DNA of 64,000 bases, from NCBI GenBank assembly GCA_013360395.1, contig JABWBQ010000008.1, positions 1 through 64,000 on the forward strand, given 5' to 3'. Each line of letters opens with the position of its first letter. Position 1 is the stretch's first letter. A program made the position numbers and the translations under genes. This document shows, one piece after another, positions 8,695 through 16,724 of this stretch. The notes beneath the pieces are model-generated. The model worked only from the letters and a program-made list of their open reading frames with translations, was not told the origin of the DNA and did not search any database. The stretch comes from Flavobacteriales bacterium. Its GTDB lineage: Bacteria; Bacteroidota; Bacteroidia; Flavobacteriales_F; PHOS-HE28.

Positions 8695-8767
8695 GGCTCT
8701 CTCAAAATTGCTTTTGGAAGCGAGCGAAAGACCCTCGCGCAGCCCAACGGGTGTTTTTGAGATAGCC
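8695..8767. repeat. 73-bp MITE/REP-like element with terminal inverted repeats
   Basis: The left end GGCTCTCTCAAAA (8695-8707) is mirrored by the right end, which reads GGCTATCTCAAAA on the other strand (8755-8767), with one mismatch in 13. The interior holds a smaller hairpin, GCGAG/CTCGC. It starts 2 nt after the stop of a T9SS cargo gene. A related end, GGCTATCTCAA, lies 1 nt after the stop of the second large T9SS gene, at 62645-62655. No ORF is inside. Confidence 0.55.
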
Positions 8768-8788
8768 ATCACGGTCTTCCGCAGGGTC

Positions 8789-8817
8789 GGGGGGCGCATC
8801 GCTGCGATGCGCCCCCC
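8789..8817. terminator. Perfect 13-bp stem hairpin between convergent genes
   Basis: GGGGGGCGCATCG (8789-8801) and its exact reverse complement (8805-8817) around a 3-nt loop. It lies between the stops of the T9SS gene (+) and the small gene ending at 8827 (-). It could terminate both, though neither side has a T tract. Confidence 0.65.
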
Positions 8818-8826
8818 GGCGGCTTT

Positions 8827-8991
8827 TCACAGGGCATTGCGCGTCACCCAGTAGCGCCAGGCCACCAACAACTTCTGGGGCTTGGTGAGGCGGGCGAGGT
8901 CCTTGTCCCAGAGCTTGGGCAGCACGGCCTTGTTCAGGCGGGCCAGTAGGCGGAACGCGGTGCGTCGCATGGGCGGGGGTGCGGATCGCAT
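8827..8991 (-). CDS. Small conserved basic protein (54 aa)
   Basis: A 54-residue basic protein: MRRTAFRLLARLNKAVLP, then a K-D-L-A-R-L-T-K-P-Q-K-L segment and a W-R-Y-W-V-T-R-N-A-L end. Proteins of this shape (F-x-x-L-A-x-x-N-K-x-x-L-P followed by a W-x-x-x-V-T tail) are common hypothetical proteins in Flavobacteriales. The start at 8991 shares one base with the stop of the cation efflux gene (TGATG), so the two are likely translationally coupled. An alternative ATG lies at 8970. Function unknown. Confidence 0.6.
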   Translation of the reverse strand: MRSAPPPMRRTAFRLLARLNKAVLPKLWDKDLARLTKPQKLLVAWRYWVTRNAL

Positions 8992-9923
8992 CAATGACAG
9001 TCGGTGCCGCAATGCTCGTTCTCCCACTCCAGTTCGATGGTGGCGTGGTGGATGCCGAGCTCCCGCAGCACCTCCCGGGCGCGGCTTTTGATGGCCAGGG
9101 CTTCCCGGTGCTCCACATCGGCCACCACCAGGTGCACGGTGTGCACCACGAAACTCCCGTCCAGGCTCCAAGTGTGCTGGTCGTGCAGGTCGCGCACGTG
9201 GGGTATGGCCAGCAGCCGTTCGCGCGCGGCGGCCAGGTCGATGCCCTCGGGCACGTGCTGCATGAGGATGGCCGTACCGCGGCGCAGGGTGCCCACGGCG
9301 TTCACCAGGATGAAGAGGCTGATGCCCACGCTCATCAGCGGGTCCACCACGGCCCAGTTGGTGAAGTGGATCACCACGGCACCCACCAGCACGGCGGCCC
9401 ACCCCAGCACATCCTCCAGCAGGTGCAGGTAGGCGCCGCGCTCGTTGAGGGTGGCCCCGCCGTGCAGGCGCCAGGCGGCCAGGCCGTTCATGGCCAGCCC
9501 GAAGAGGGCGATGCCGATCATGCCCACCGTGTGCGGCTCGTGGGGATGCATCACCTTGGGCAGGCTCACCACCAGCATGCCCACGGCGCCGGCGATCAGC
9601 ACCAGGCTGGTGAGCCAGCCGCCCAGCATGCTGAAGCGGCCGTAGCCGTAGCTGTACCGTGCATCACGGCCTTTGAGGGCCACACGCTGCAGCCACCACG
9701 CGGTGCCCAGCACCAGGCAGTCGCCTGCATCGTGCAACGCATCGGTGAGCACGGCGATGCTGCCCGTCCACCAACCCCCGGCCACTTCCACCAGGGTGAA
9801 GGCCAGGTTGAGGAAGAACGCCGCGCGCAGGGCCCGCGCGCCTTCGGCCTGCACATGGCCGTGCGTGTGGCCGGAGCGCTCCGCCCCGTGGTGCGTGTGG
9901 TGCTGCCGATGGACGTGGGCCAC
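8991..9923 (-). CDS. Cation diffusion facilitator (CDF) family metal efflux transporter
   Basis: A 310-residue CDF/Znt-type transporter exporting divalent metal (Zn, Co or similar) by proton antiport at the inner membrane. A His-rich N-terminal tail (HRQHHTHHG, HTHGH) precedes six predicted membrane spans. The metal-site motifs are DALHDAGD in span 2 and HLLEDVLGW in span 5. The cytoplasmic C-terminal domain, with IPHVRDLHDQHTW, is the usual ferredoxin-like dimer domain. I place the start at GTG 9923 because a -7-like TACCTTGC (9928-9935, minus strand) ends 4 nt before it. An ATG at 9968 would add 15 residues but start upstream of that box. Confidence 0.87.
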   Translation of the reverse strand: MAHVHRQHHTHHGAERSGHTHGHVQAEGARALRAAFFLNLAFTLVEVAGGWWTGSIAVLTDALHDAGDCLVLGTAWWLQRVALKGRDARYSYGYGRFSMLGGWLTSLVLIAGAVGMLVVSLPKVMHPHEPHTVGMIGIALFGLAMNGLAAWRLHGGATLNERGAYLHLLEDVLGWAAVLVGAVVIHFTNWAVVDPLMSVGISLFILVNAVGTLRRGTAILMQHVPEGIDLAAARERLLAIPHVRDLHDQHTWSLDGSFVVHTVHLVVADVEHREALAIKSRAREVLRELGIHHATIELEWENEHCGTDCH

Positions 9924-9981
9924 CGGTGCAAGGTAGCCTGCCGGCCGCAAGGGCGGTGGCAGCGGCACGATGCCGGTCCCC

Positions 9982-9989
9982 TACCTTTC
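9982..9989 (+). promoter_or_regulatory. -7 box TACCTTTC immediately before a start codon
   Basis: It fits TAnnTTT[GC] and ends 4 nt before the ATG at 9994, so the transcript would begin at or next to the start codon. Confidence 0.5.
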
Positions 9990-9993
9990 GCCC

Positions 9994-10461
9994 ATGACCA
10001 CGCCCGTCGCTCCCGCGCCACGCACCTTCGGCCAGAAGGTGGGGCGCCTCACCGTTCGCCTGTTCCTGCTGGCCATCGCCGGCCTGCTGGCCTGGCTGCT
10101 GTTCATCTACTACGCGGTGTACAGCGAGGGCAGCCGCAGTGGCATGATCATCCGCCTCAGCAAGCGCGGGGTGGTGTTCAAGACCTGGGAAGGACAGCTG
10201 AACATGCAGAGCTTCGGGGCCATGGACCCCAAGGGAACATCCCTGAACGAGGTGTTCAACTTCAGTGTGCAGAAGGGTGACGAGGAGCTGTACCGCCAGT
10301 TGGAGGCGGCCAGCCTCAGCGGCGAACGGGTGAACCTGCACTACGTGGAGCGCTATGCACGGCTGCCGTGGCGGGGCGAGACGACCTGTTTCGTCACCCG
10401 GGTGGAACGCAGCGGTACGCCGGCGGACACCGGCCGGGACAGGTCGCCCGTGGGGCATTGA
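9994..10461 (+). CDS. Conserved membrane-anchored protein of Bacteroidota
   Basis: A 155-residue protein with one transmembrane segment (about residues 22-42) followed by a small soluble domain containing SEGSRSGMIIRLSKRGVVFKT and a Y-V-E-R-Y...P-W-R-G motif. Close relatives are widespread in Bacteroidota and are often mislabelled '6-phosphogluconate dehydrogenase'. Nothing in this sequence supports an enzymatic role, so I leave the function open. A -7 box ends 4 nt before its ATG. Its stop abuts the dnaG stop on the other strand with no spacer. Confidence 0.7.
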   Translation: MTTPVAPAPRTFGQKVGRLTVRLFLLAIAGLLAWLLFIYYAVYSEGSRSGMIIRLSKRGVVFKTWEGQLNMQSFGAMDPKGTSLNEVFNFSVQKGDEELYRQLEAASLSGERVNLHYVERYARLPWRGETTCFVTRVERSGTPADTGRDRSPVGH

Positions 10462-12429
10462 TCAGCCCACCACCACGCGGCCGGTCTTCCGGGAGAGGGC
10501 CAGCTTGGCGTTGATCAGGTCCATCTTCTCGCGCAGGATGGCCATCTGCTCGTCGGGCACCGCCGTTCCGCGCAGGCGCTCGTCGAGCGCCTCCAGCATG
10601 CGGTCCAGGCGGCGTTCCCGCAGGATGTCCACGCCCTCTTCGATCGCGTCGATCAAAATGTCGCGCTCGTGCACGGTGTGGATCCGGTGGCGTTCCTTCC
10701 AATTGGGGCTCAGCAGGTGCCGCTCGGTAAGCAGGTCGATGGCCAGATGCCGCCAGTCCGTCTGCTCGTGGCCGGCATAGCGCCCGGCCTCAACCTCCAC
10801 GCCCAGGTTCTTGGCATGCCGGTAATCCAGGTAGATCTCCTTGAACAGGGGTTCATCGAACAGGATGTCGTCCAGGGCCATCAGCTCGAACAGGAACTCG
10901 GCCACGGTGTAATCCTCCTCGCGGGTTTCGCCGCCCTCGGTCCGCACCGGGACCATGATGTGCTGGTGGCCGTAGTTGAGCAGCATGCGCAGCAGGTCGC
11001 GCTCCTGCGCCGCGGTGCCCTTGATGGCCACGGGCGGGGGCTGGGGTGCCTGCAGCGCGGGGACCTCGGCCTCCGGGGCCTCCAACGGTCCGTGCTGTTT
11101 GCGGAGGGCCCGCCGCAGCACCTTGTTCATCTCGCTCAGCAGGGCCTGTTCGCTCACCTCCATCAGGCGGCCGCATTGCTGGATGTACAGCTGGCGCAGC
11201 ACCTGGTCGGGGATGCGGGCGATGCTCTCCACGATGTTATGGATGGCCGCCGCCTTGAGCACGGGATCGCCGCCGGTGTCCTTCACCAGCAGCTCGGTCT
11301 TGAACACCAGGAAGTCCTTGGCACTGTCGCGCAGGAAGGCCTCCACTTCACTGCTGGGGCGGCTACGCGCGAAGCTGTCGGGGTCCTCCCCGTCGGGGAA
11401 GAGCACCACCTTCACGCCCAGGCCCTCGGCCAGGATGAGATCGATGCCGCGCAGGCTGGCCTTGATGCCGGCGGGATCGCCGTCGTATAGGATGGTGACC
11501 TGGCGGGCGTAGCGCTTGATCAGGCGCACCTGGTCCTCGGTGAGGCTCGTGCCGCTGCTGGCCACCACGTTGGCGATGCCGGCCTGGTGCAGGCTGATCA
11601 CATCGGTGTAGCCCTCCACCAGCAGGCAGATGCCGCTGTCGGCGATGGCCTTCCGGGCGAAGTGGATGCCGTACAGCGAGCGGCTCTTGACGTAGAGGGC
11701 GCTCTCCGGGCTGTTGAAGTACTTGGGCAGCTTGGCCCCGCCGGCAGGGCCCTTGTCGGTGCGCAGGGCGCGCGCGCCGAAGGCGATCACCTGACCGCCG
11801 AGCCCATGCACCGGGAAGGTCACCCGGCCGGCGAAGAAGTCCCACGCCGTGCCGTCCTCGCGGCGCTTGATCCAGCCCGCCTTCTCCAGCAGCTCGGGAT
11901 CGAAGCCCTGGGCACGGGCGGCCGTGGCGAAGGCGGCACCCTGTTCGGGCACATAGCCCAGTTGGAAGGTGCGGATCACCTCGTCGCGGAAGCCGCGCTC
12001 GTGGAAGTAGGCCAGGCCGATGCGGCGCCCCTCGTCGGTGTCCCAGAGCTGGGCGGTGCTCCATTCGGTGGCGAAGCGCTGTACGGCGGCCAGGCTCTCG
12101 CGTTCGCTGTGCTCCAGCTGCTGCTCGGGCGTGGCCTCCGTCTCGGGCAGGTCGATGTTGTACCGCTTGGCCAGCCAGCGGATCGCCTCCACGTAGCTGA
12201 GGTGCTCATGCTTCTGGAGGAAGGTGATGGCATCGCCGGCCTCGCCGCAGCCGAAGCACTTGAAGATGCCCAGGGCCGGGCTGACGTTGAAGCTGGGCGT
12301 CTTCTCGTTGTGGAACGGGCACAGACCCAGATAGCGCGGCCCCTTGCGTTTCAGGGCCACGAATTCGCCCACGACCTCGTCCACGCGGACGGCGTCCTTG
12401 ACACGTTGGATGGCATCGGGGGCGATCAC
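10462..12429 (-). CDS. dnaG: DNA primase
   Basis: Synthesises RNA primers for replication with the DnaB helicase. The 655-residue protein has the N-terminal zinc-binding domain (C37, H40, C58, C61 in LCPFHNEKTPSF and FKCFGCGEAGD). A catalytic core and TOPRIM domain follow (LLVEGYTDVISLHQAGI, then ILYDGDPAGIKA), and a C-terminal region of about 200 residues would serve helicase binding. The start is a GTG at 12429: no ATG lies near where similarity begins, and a TACCTTCG box lies at 12457-12464 on the same strand. The gene therefore has its own promoter within the gap to the upstream lipoprotein gene. Confidence 0.95.
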   Translation of the reverse strand: MIAPDAIQRVKDAVRVDEVVGEFVALKRKGPRYLGLCPFHNEKTPSFNVSPALGIFKCFGCGEAGDAITFLQKHEHLSYVEAIRWLAKRYNIDLPETEATPEQQLEHSERESLAAVQRFATEWSTAQLWDTDEGRRIGLAYFHERGFRDEVIRTFQLGYVPEQGAAFATAARAQGFDPELLEKAGWIKRREDGTAWDFFAGRVTFPVHGLGGQVIAFGARALRTDKGPAGGAKLPKYFNSPESALYVKSRSLYGIHFARKAIADSGICLLVEGYTDVISLHQAGIANVVASSGTSLTEDQVRLIKRYARQVTILYDGDPAGIKASLRGIDLILAEGLGVKVVLFPDGEDPDSFARSRPSSEVEAFLRDSAKDFLVFKTELLVKDTGGDPVLKAAAIHNIVESIARIPDQVLRQLYIQQCGRLMEVSEQALLSEMNKVLRRALRKQHGPLEAPEAEVPALQAPQPPPVAIKGTAAQERDLLRMLLNYGHQHIMVPVRTEGGETREEDYTVAEFLFELMALDDILFDEPLFKEIYLDYRHAKNLGVEVEAGRYAGHEQTDWRHLAIDLLTERHLLSPNWKERHRIHTVHERDILIDAIEEGVDILRERRLDRMLEALDERLRGTAVPDEQMAILREKMDLINAKLALSRKTGRVVVG

Positions 12430-12456
12430 GGTGGAGGCCCCGCCTTCAGCGGGGAT

Positions 12457-12464
12457 CGAAGGTA
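12457..12464 (-). promoter_or_regulatory. -7 box TACCTTCG for dnaG
   Basis: On the minus strand, 27 nt before the GTG start of dnaG, in the 50-bp gap after the lipoprotein gene. Confidence 0.45.
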
Positions 12465-12479
12465 CGGCGCGATGGCCCG

Positions 12480-12941
12480 TCAGTATTCGGCGACCACCGT
12501 GCCGGTGCTGTCGTACACCACGGTCTTGAGCAGCCCGCCGGCCTCGTCGTGGAAGCGCCATTCGCCCACCGGCGTGCCGTGGTGGTTGCGGCCCAGGTAG
12601 CGCACCGTGCCGTTGGGGTGGAACACCACGACGGGGCCATGGGTCACGCCGTCGCGGTACTCGGTCTGGCTGAGCAGGCGCCCCTGGGGGGTGAAGCTGC
12701 GCCAGATGCCATGCCGCTTCCCGTGGCGGATCACCCCGCGCAGGCTGGTGCCGTCGGGCATTTGCTGCACCTGGGGCCCGTCGTGCGGCACGGCGCGGGC
12801 GGTGTCGCCCGGCAGGGCGCCGCCGGGGTTGTTCCCTTCCGCGGCCGGTGGGGCCTGCGGTGTGCCGCAGGAGAGCGCGGCCAGGAGCAGGGACAACGGC
12901 CAGACCTTGAACGGCTGCGGGAGGGTCTGGCGGTGGCTCAT
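12480..12941 (-). CDS. MORN-repeat lipoprotein
   Basis: A 153-residue protein with a lipoprotein signal: hydrophobic segment about 15-24 and lipobox LAALS-C25. A Pro/Gly-rich linker follows, then about three MORN_2-type repeats (G-x-x-H-G-x-W, Y-R-D-G-x-x-H-G-P, F-H-P-N-G-T-V-R-Y, G-E-W-R-F-H-D). Such repeats occur in YwqK-like proteins, where the role is unclear. It should be membrane-anchored. The ATG overlaps the stop of the upstream polyprenyl synthase gene by ATGA, so it is coupled to it; a functional connection is not implied by sequence. Confidence 0.75.
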   Translation of the reverse strand: MSHRQTLPQPFKVWPLSLLLAALSCGTPQAPPAAEGNNPGGALPGDTARAVPHDGPQVQQMPDGTSLRGVIRHGKRHGIWRSFTPQGRLLSQTEYRDGVTHGPVVVFHPNGTVRYLGRNHHGTPVGEWRFHDEAGGLLKTVVYDSTGTVVAEY

Positions 12942-13924
12942 TTCTCGCGGTCCACGGTGAGGTGCACGAGCCCTTCGAGGGAGCGCCGTGCCGGGGTGTC
13001 GGCAAAGGTGTGCAGCACGGCCAGGGCCTGGTCGCGGTATTCCAGCATGCGCTGGCGTGCGTGGGCCACGCCGCCCACCTCCACCACGCGGCGCACCACG
13101 CGCTCCACGGTGGCCCGGTCCTGCCGGCGGGCCTTCACGGCGCGCACCATCCAGCGGCGGTCGTCGGCGGGCACCTGGCGCAGGGCGTGGATCAGCGGCA
13201 GGGTGAGCTTGCGCTCCTTGATGTCCAGGCCGGTGGGCTTGCCGGTGCGGGCGCTGCCCTCGCCGCCCCCGGGGTAGTCGAACAGGTCGTCCTTGATCTG
13301 GAAGGCGATGCCGGCCAGTTCACCGAAGCGGCGCATGCGCTCCACCTCGTCGGCGGCGGCGCCGGCGGCGGCGGCGCCGCTGGCACAGCAGGCGGCGATC
13401 AGGCTGGCGGTCTTCTGGCGGATGATCTCGAAGTACACCTCCTCGCTGAAGTTCAGCGAACGGGCCTTCTCCAACTGCAGCAGCTCGCCCTCGCTCATCT
13501 CGCGCACGGCGCGGCTCACGATGCCCAGCAGCTCGAACTGGCGGTGCTCCACGGCCAGCAGCAGGCCCCGGCTCAGCAGGTAGTCGCCCACCAGCACGGC
13601 GATCTTGTTCTTCCACAGGGCGTTGATGCTGAAGAAGCCGCGGCGCAGGGGGCTGGTGTCCACCACATCATCATGCACCAGGGTGGCCGTGTGCAGCAGC
13701 TCGATGAGGCTGGCGGCCACGAAGCCGTTGTCGTTCACCGGCCCGAAGTGGCGCGCGCTGAGCAGGGTGAACATGGGCCGCATCTGCTTGCCCTTGCGCC
13801 GCACGATGTAGTGCATCACCCGGTCCAGTAGCGCCACGCGGCTGCGCATGGCCTCGCGGAACCGCCCCTCGAACACGCGCATTTCCCCGGCGATGGGGCG
13901 CTGGATCTCCTCGAGGCTGGGCAT
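12938..13924 (-). CDS. Polyprenyl (trans-isoprenyl) diphosphate synthase
   Basis: Chain-elongating prenyltransferase, probably making the octaprenyl/heptaprenyl side chain of menaquinone. The 328-residue all-helical protein has both aspartate-rich motifs: D85-D-V-V-D89 after the LLHTATLVH motif, and D212/D213-L-F-D216. The basic K-G-K-Q-M-R-P patch near residue 45 binds isopentenyl diphosphate. I choose ATG 13924 (MPSLEEIQRPI) over 13996, because a -7-like CATCTTTG sits just upstream of it and homology begins there. The gene shares an ATGA overlap with the downstream lipoprotein gene. Chain length cannot be fixed by eye. Confidence 0.92.
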   Translation of the reverse strand: MPSLEEIQRPIAGEMRVFEGRFREAMRSRVALLDRVMHYIVRRKGKQMRPMFTLLSARHFGPVNDNGFVAASLIELLHTATLVHDDVVDTSPLRRGFFSINALWKNKIAVLVGDYLLSRGLLLAVEHRQFELLGIVSRAVREMSEGELLQLEKARSLNFSEEVYFEIIRQKTASLIAACCASGAAAAGAAADEVERMRRFGELAGIAFQIKDDLFDYPGGGEGSARTGKPTGLDIKERKLTLPLIHALRQVPADDRRWMVRAVKARRQDRATVERVVRRVVEVGGVAHARQRMLEYRDQALAVLHTFADTPARRSLEGLVHLTVDREK

Positions 13925-14009
13925 GGACCGGGGGCGGAGGGCAAAGATGCGCATCGGCCGGTCGGTGGGAGGCACCGCCGCTGCGGATCCCATCACCGCT
14001 GCGGACCCT

Positions 14010-14621
14010 TCAGGGCTTCACGGGCCGCGGTCGGTCGTCCCCGGCCAGGGTCCAGCCGCCGTTCTCCACCACGGCGCGCAGCACCACCAGGAACTCCTCC
14101 TTCTGCTTCGCGGCGGCTTCGAAGAGCCCGCTCTGCGGCAGCCGTTGCTCGATGCGGGCCTTGGCCTGGGCCTGCATGCGGGTGTGGTCCGCGGCGCTGA
14201 AATCGGCGAAGGCCCCCTCCTGCAGGTCGAAATACTTCACGTCGTGCTCCAGGGCCAGGAGCTTCGGTGCGGCCATGCCGGTGAGGCGCACCGTGCGCGT
14301 GGCCTCGTCGAAGGAGAGCCCCAGCCCGTCCAGGTCGTAGCCCACCGAGGCGCGGGCCTTCACCAGCAGGATGGCCTGCTTGCGGTTCCAGCCCATGTTC
14401 CTGGTCCAGTCGAACCACGCCGCGCTGTTGTCGCTGTAGGTGAACACTTCGCTGAGGTCGCCCTCCACCGTCACCAGCTTCAGCACCGGGCGGATGCGCT
14501 CCAACAACACGGTCTCCGTCACCTGTTCGGCCGGTGCGTCGGGCCGGTACGCCTCGCGGGTGAGGAAGAATACCAGCAGGGCGACGCCCAGCAGGACCAG
14601 GAGGCCGGTGATACGTTTCAT
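14010..14621 (-). CDS. DUF4230 family membrane-anchored protein
   Basis: A 203-residue protein with one N-terminal transmembrane helix (about residues 4-20). The rest is a soluble domain with the DUF4230 pattern: a LKLVTVEGDLSEVFTYSD segment, then KQAILLVKARASVGYDLDGL and the FSAADHTRMQAQAKARIEQRL helix. The function of the family is unknown; it is found in many Bacteroidota and Firmicutes as a signal-anchored extracytoplasmic protein. The ATG at 14621 is preceded at 10 nt by the -7-like box CACCTTTG. It is divergently transcribed from the redoxin lipoprotein gene, with 45 bp between starts. Confidence 0.8.
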   Translation of the reverse strand: MKRITGLLVLLGVALLVFFLTREAYRPDAPAEQVTETVLLERIRPVLKLVTVEGDLSEVFTYSDNSAAWFDWTRNMGWNRKQAILLVKARASVGYDLDGLGLSFDEATRTVRLTGMAAPKLLALEHDVKYFDLQEGAFADFSAADHTRMQAQAKARIEQRLPQSGLFEAAAKQKEEFLVVLRAVVENGGWTLAGDDRPRPVKP

Positions 14622-14654
14622 GCGGATGCCGCAAAGGTGGCACGATGCCGCCGA

Positions 14655-14662
14655 TACCTTTG
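14655..14662 (+). promoter_or_regulatory. -7 box TACCTTTG, 4 nt before a start codon
   Basis: A match to TAnnTTTG ending 4 nt before the ATG at 14667. A divergent -7-like CACCTTTG for the DUF4230 gene lies at 14632-14639 on the other strand. Confidence 0.55.
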
Positions 14663-14666
14663 GCCG

Positions 14667-15263
14667 ATGCGCCGTGGGCCGATCCTTGCCGCTTGCACCG
14701 GATGGCTGGTGCTGGCGGGCTGCGGCGCGGGGCCACGGGTGGACCTGGAGGTGCTGCGCGCCGGTCGTTTCACCCTGGCGGACGGCACGCAGGCCGATGG
14801 CCGTGAACTGTTCGGCGGGGGCCACACCCTGGTGCTGACGCTCGATCCCGAATGCCCCCTGTGCCTGATGCACGCTCCGGAGCTGGCCGGGATCGTCCCC
14901 GACACGGGGTTGCGCATCGTGGGCCTTTACGCCTCGCCCTACATCGTGGCCGACAGTGTGCGGGCGTTCGCCTTGCGCCACGGGTTCGTGTTCCCGCAGG
15001 TGCTTGATCCGGATTGCACCGTGGCCGCCGCCCTGCACGCCGTAATGACCCCCGAGGCCTTTCTGCTCGACGCCGGGGGCACGGTGCTGTACCGCGGCGC
15101 CATCGACGACCGGGCCGTGCGCGCCGGCCGCAAGAAGCCCCAGGCCGCCCGGCACCACCTGCGCGACGCCCTGGAGGCCGTACGGCGTGGCCAGGCACCG
15201 CCGCAGCCGCAGGTGCGGGCCGTGGGCTGCTTTCTGGAATGCACGGAAGTGGAGGTGCCATGA
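14667..15263 (+). CDS. Redoxin-domain lipoprotein (copper-enzyme partner)
   Basis: A 198-residue lipoprotein (lipobox LAG-C19) with a thioredoxin-like fold. The redox pair is C63-P-L-C66 in DPECPLCLMHAPEL, and the cis-proline region is VMTPEAFLLD. The C-terminal AVGCFLECTE recalls the GC-[LI] tail of redoxins linked to copper monooxygenases. It probably acts in the periplasm as a SCO/TlpA-like thiol protein that reduces or metallates its neighbour. The gene overlaps the cytochrome c/copper monooxygenase gene by ATGA, which makes joint function likely. In some bacteria these parts occur as one polypeptide, to my recollection; here they are split. Confidence 0.8.
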   Translation: MRRGPILAACTGWLVLAGCGAGPRVDLEVLRAGRFTLADGTQADGRELFGGGHTLVLTLDPECPLCLMHAPELAGIVPDTGLRIVGLYASPYIVADSVRAFALRHGFVFPQVLDPDCTVAAALHAVMTPEAFLLDAGGTVLYRGAIDDRAVRAGRKKPQAARHHLRDALEAVRRGQAPPQPQVRAVGCFLECTEVEVP

Positions 15264-16690
15264 GGGGGATGGCCATCATCGTGGTCCTTGCGGCCTGGCT
15301 GGCCCTGCTGCCCGGCTGTGGTCCGGTGGACCCGGTGGATGCCGTGACGGACCTGCCCGACACGGTGACCTTCGCCGGGCACATCGCCCCGCTGGTGCGC
15401 ACGCACTGCATGCCATGCCACAGCCCGGGCCACGCCGGCCCCTTCGCGCTCACCACCTATGCCGAGGTCCGGCGCAAGGCGCGCACCATCCGGCATGTCA
15501 CGCGGGAACGCTTCATGCCGCCCTGGCCTGCGGACACGGGGTACAGCCGGTTCGTGGGCGAGCGGGTGCTCACCGCCAGGCAGATCGCGCTCATCGGGCG
15601 CTGGGTGGAACAGGGCATGCCCCCGGGCGATACGGCCGCGCTGCCCCCGCCCCCGGTCGTCGAGGAGGCCGACGGCCTGGGCCCGCCGGACCTGGTGGTT
15701 CCCGTGCCGGGCACCTTCACCATCCCGGGTGATGGGCGCGACCGCTTCATCATCGCCAAGGCGCCCTTCGCGCTGGCGCAGGACACCTTCCTGCGGGCGG
15801 TGGCCTTCGTGCCGGGGAACCGGCGGCTGGTGCACCACATGAACGGTGCGCTCATCAACTATCCCGAGGGGGCCAAGGCCGATGTCTTCGCCGGAAGCGC
15901 CTTCCTGGATGCCGAGCAGCAGGGCGGCCCGGCGGCCTTCGCCCGCCTGGGCCTGGCCAACGACGACGGCAGCTGGCCGCCGCTGGTGCCCAGCGTGGTG
16001 AACTACCTGCCGGGGCTGGCGCCTTTGGTGCTGCCCGAGGGGCTGGGCGGGCTCTACCTGGCGCGCAAGGGCGCCTTTCTGCTCAACACGGTGCACTACG
16101 GCCCCAGCGACCGGGAGGCCGAAGACCGCAGCCGTTTCCACCTGTGGTTCGCGCCGCGTGCGCCGGAACGTCCGTTGCAGGAGCTCGCCCTGGGCAGCAC
16201 GCACACGCCCGTGGTGCCGCCCCTGCACCTGGCCCCCGGCGAGGTGCGCACGTTCACCACGCGCCTCACTGTGCCCAAGGCCATCAGCGTGCTGGCGGTG
16301 AACCCCCACATGCACCTGCTGGGCACGCAATTCACGGCCTACGCGCTGCGCGGCACGGACACCATACCGCTGGTGCGGATCCGCGACTGGGATTTCCGCT
16401 GGCAGTACAGCTACACCTTCAGGCATCCGGTCGTATTGCAGGCCGGGGATGTCATCGTGGCCGAGGGCAGCTTCGACAACACAGCGGAGAACCCGGACCA
16501 GCCCTTCGATCCGCCGCGCGAGGTGCAGGGTCGCGACAGCCGGTTCATGCGCACCACCGATGAGATGTTCCAGTTCTTCGTCATTTACGTGGATCACCAG
16601 GCGGGGGATGAGGACGTGAAGCTGGGTGTGAGCGGGGAGGGGCGAGCAGCGCGCGACCGCCTACACGCGAACGCACCGCCTGGCGAGTGA
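15260..16690 (+). CDS. Cytochrome c / copper type II ascorbate-dependent monooxygenase-like protein
   Basis: A 476-residue lipoprotein (signal at about 1-20, probable lipid Cys20) with two parts. First is a c-type heme motif, C50-M-P-C53-H54, in a short cytochrome domain to about residue 125. Second is a region resembling peptidylglycine alpha-hydroxylating monooxygenase (PHM) cores. H192-H193 and H279 would form one copper site; H350-x-H352 and M436 would form the other. The order H-H, H, H-x-H, M matches the two-copper layout of that family. Substrate unknown; electrons could come through the attached heme. It starts by ATGA overlap with the redoxin gene. The last 25 residues or so are low complexity. 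Confidence 0.78.
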   Translation: MRGMAIIVVLAAWLALLPGCGPVDPVDAVTDLPDTVTFAGHIAPLVRTHCMPCHSPGHAGPFALTTYAEVRRKARTIRHVTRERFMPPWPADTGYSRFVGERVLTARQIALIGRWVEQGMPPGDTAALPPPPVVEEADGLGPPDLVVPVPGTFTIPGDGRDRFIIAKAPFALAQDTFLRAVAFVPGNRRLVHHMNGALINYPEGAKADVFAGSAFLDAEQQGGPAAFARLGLANDDGSWPPLVPSVVNYLPGLAPLVLPEGLGGLYLARKGAFLLNTVHYGPSDREAEDRSRFHLWFAPRAPERPLQELALGSTHTPVVPPLHLAPGEVRTFTTRLTVPKAISVLAVNPHMHLLGTQFTAYALRGTDTIPLVRIRDWDFRWQYSYTFRHPVVLQAGDVIVAEGSFDNTAENPDQPFDPPREVQGRDSRFMRTTDEMFQFFVIYVDHQAGDEDVKLGVSGEGRAARDRLHANAPPGE

Positions 16691-16724
16691 ATGCCCGTCC
16701 GGTCCTTCACGCGCCACTCCCCGC

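Noticed and set aside
13440-13470. CGCTGAAGTTCAGCG palindrome in the polyprenyl synthase gene as another copy of the leuS repeat
   Set aside because: It shares only a few bases with the leuS palindrome and is explained by ordinary codons in a conserved protein segment.
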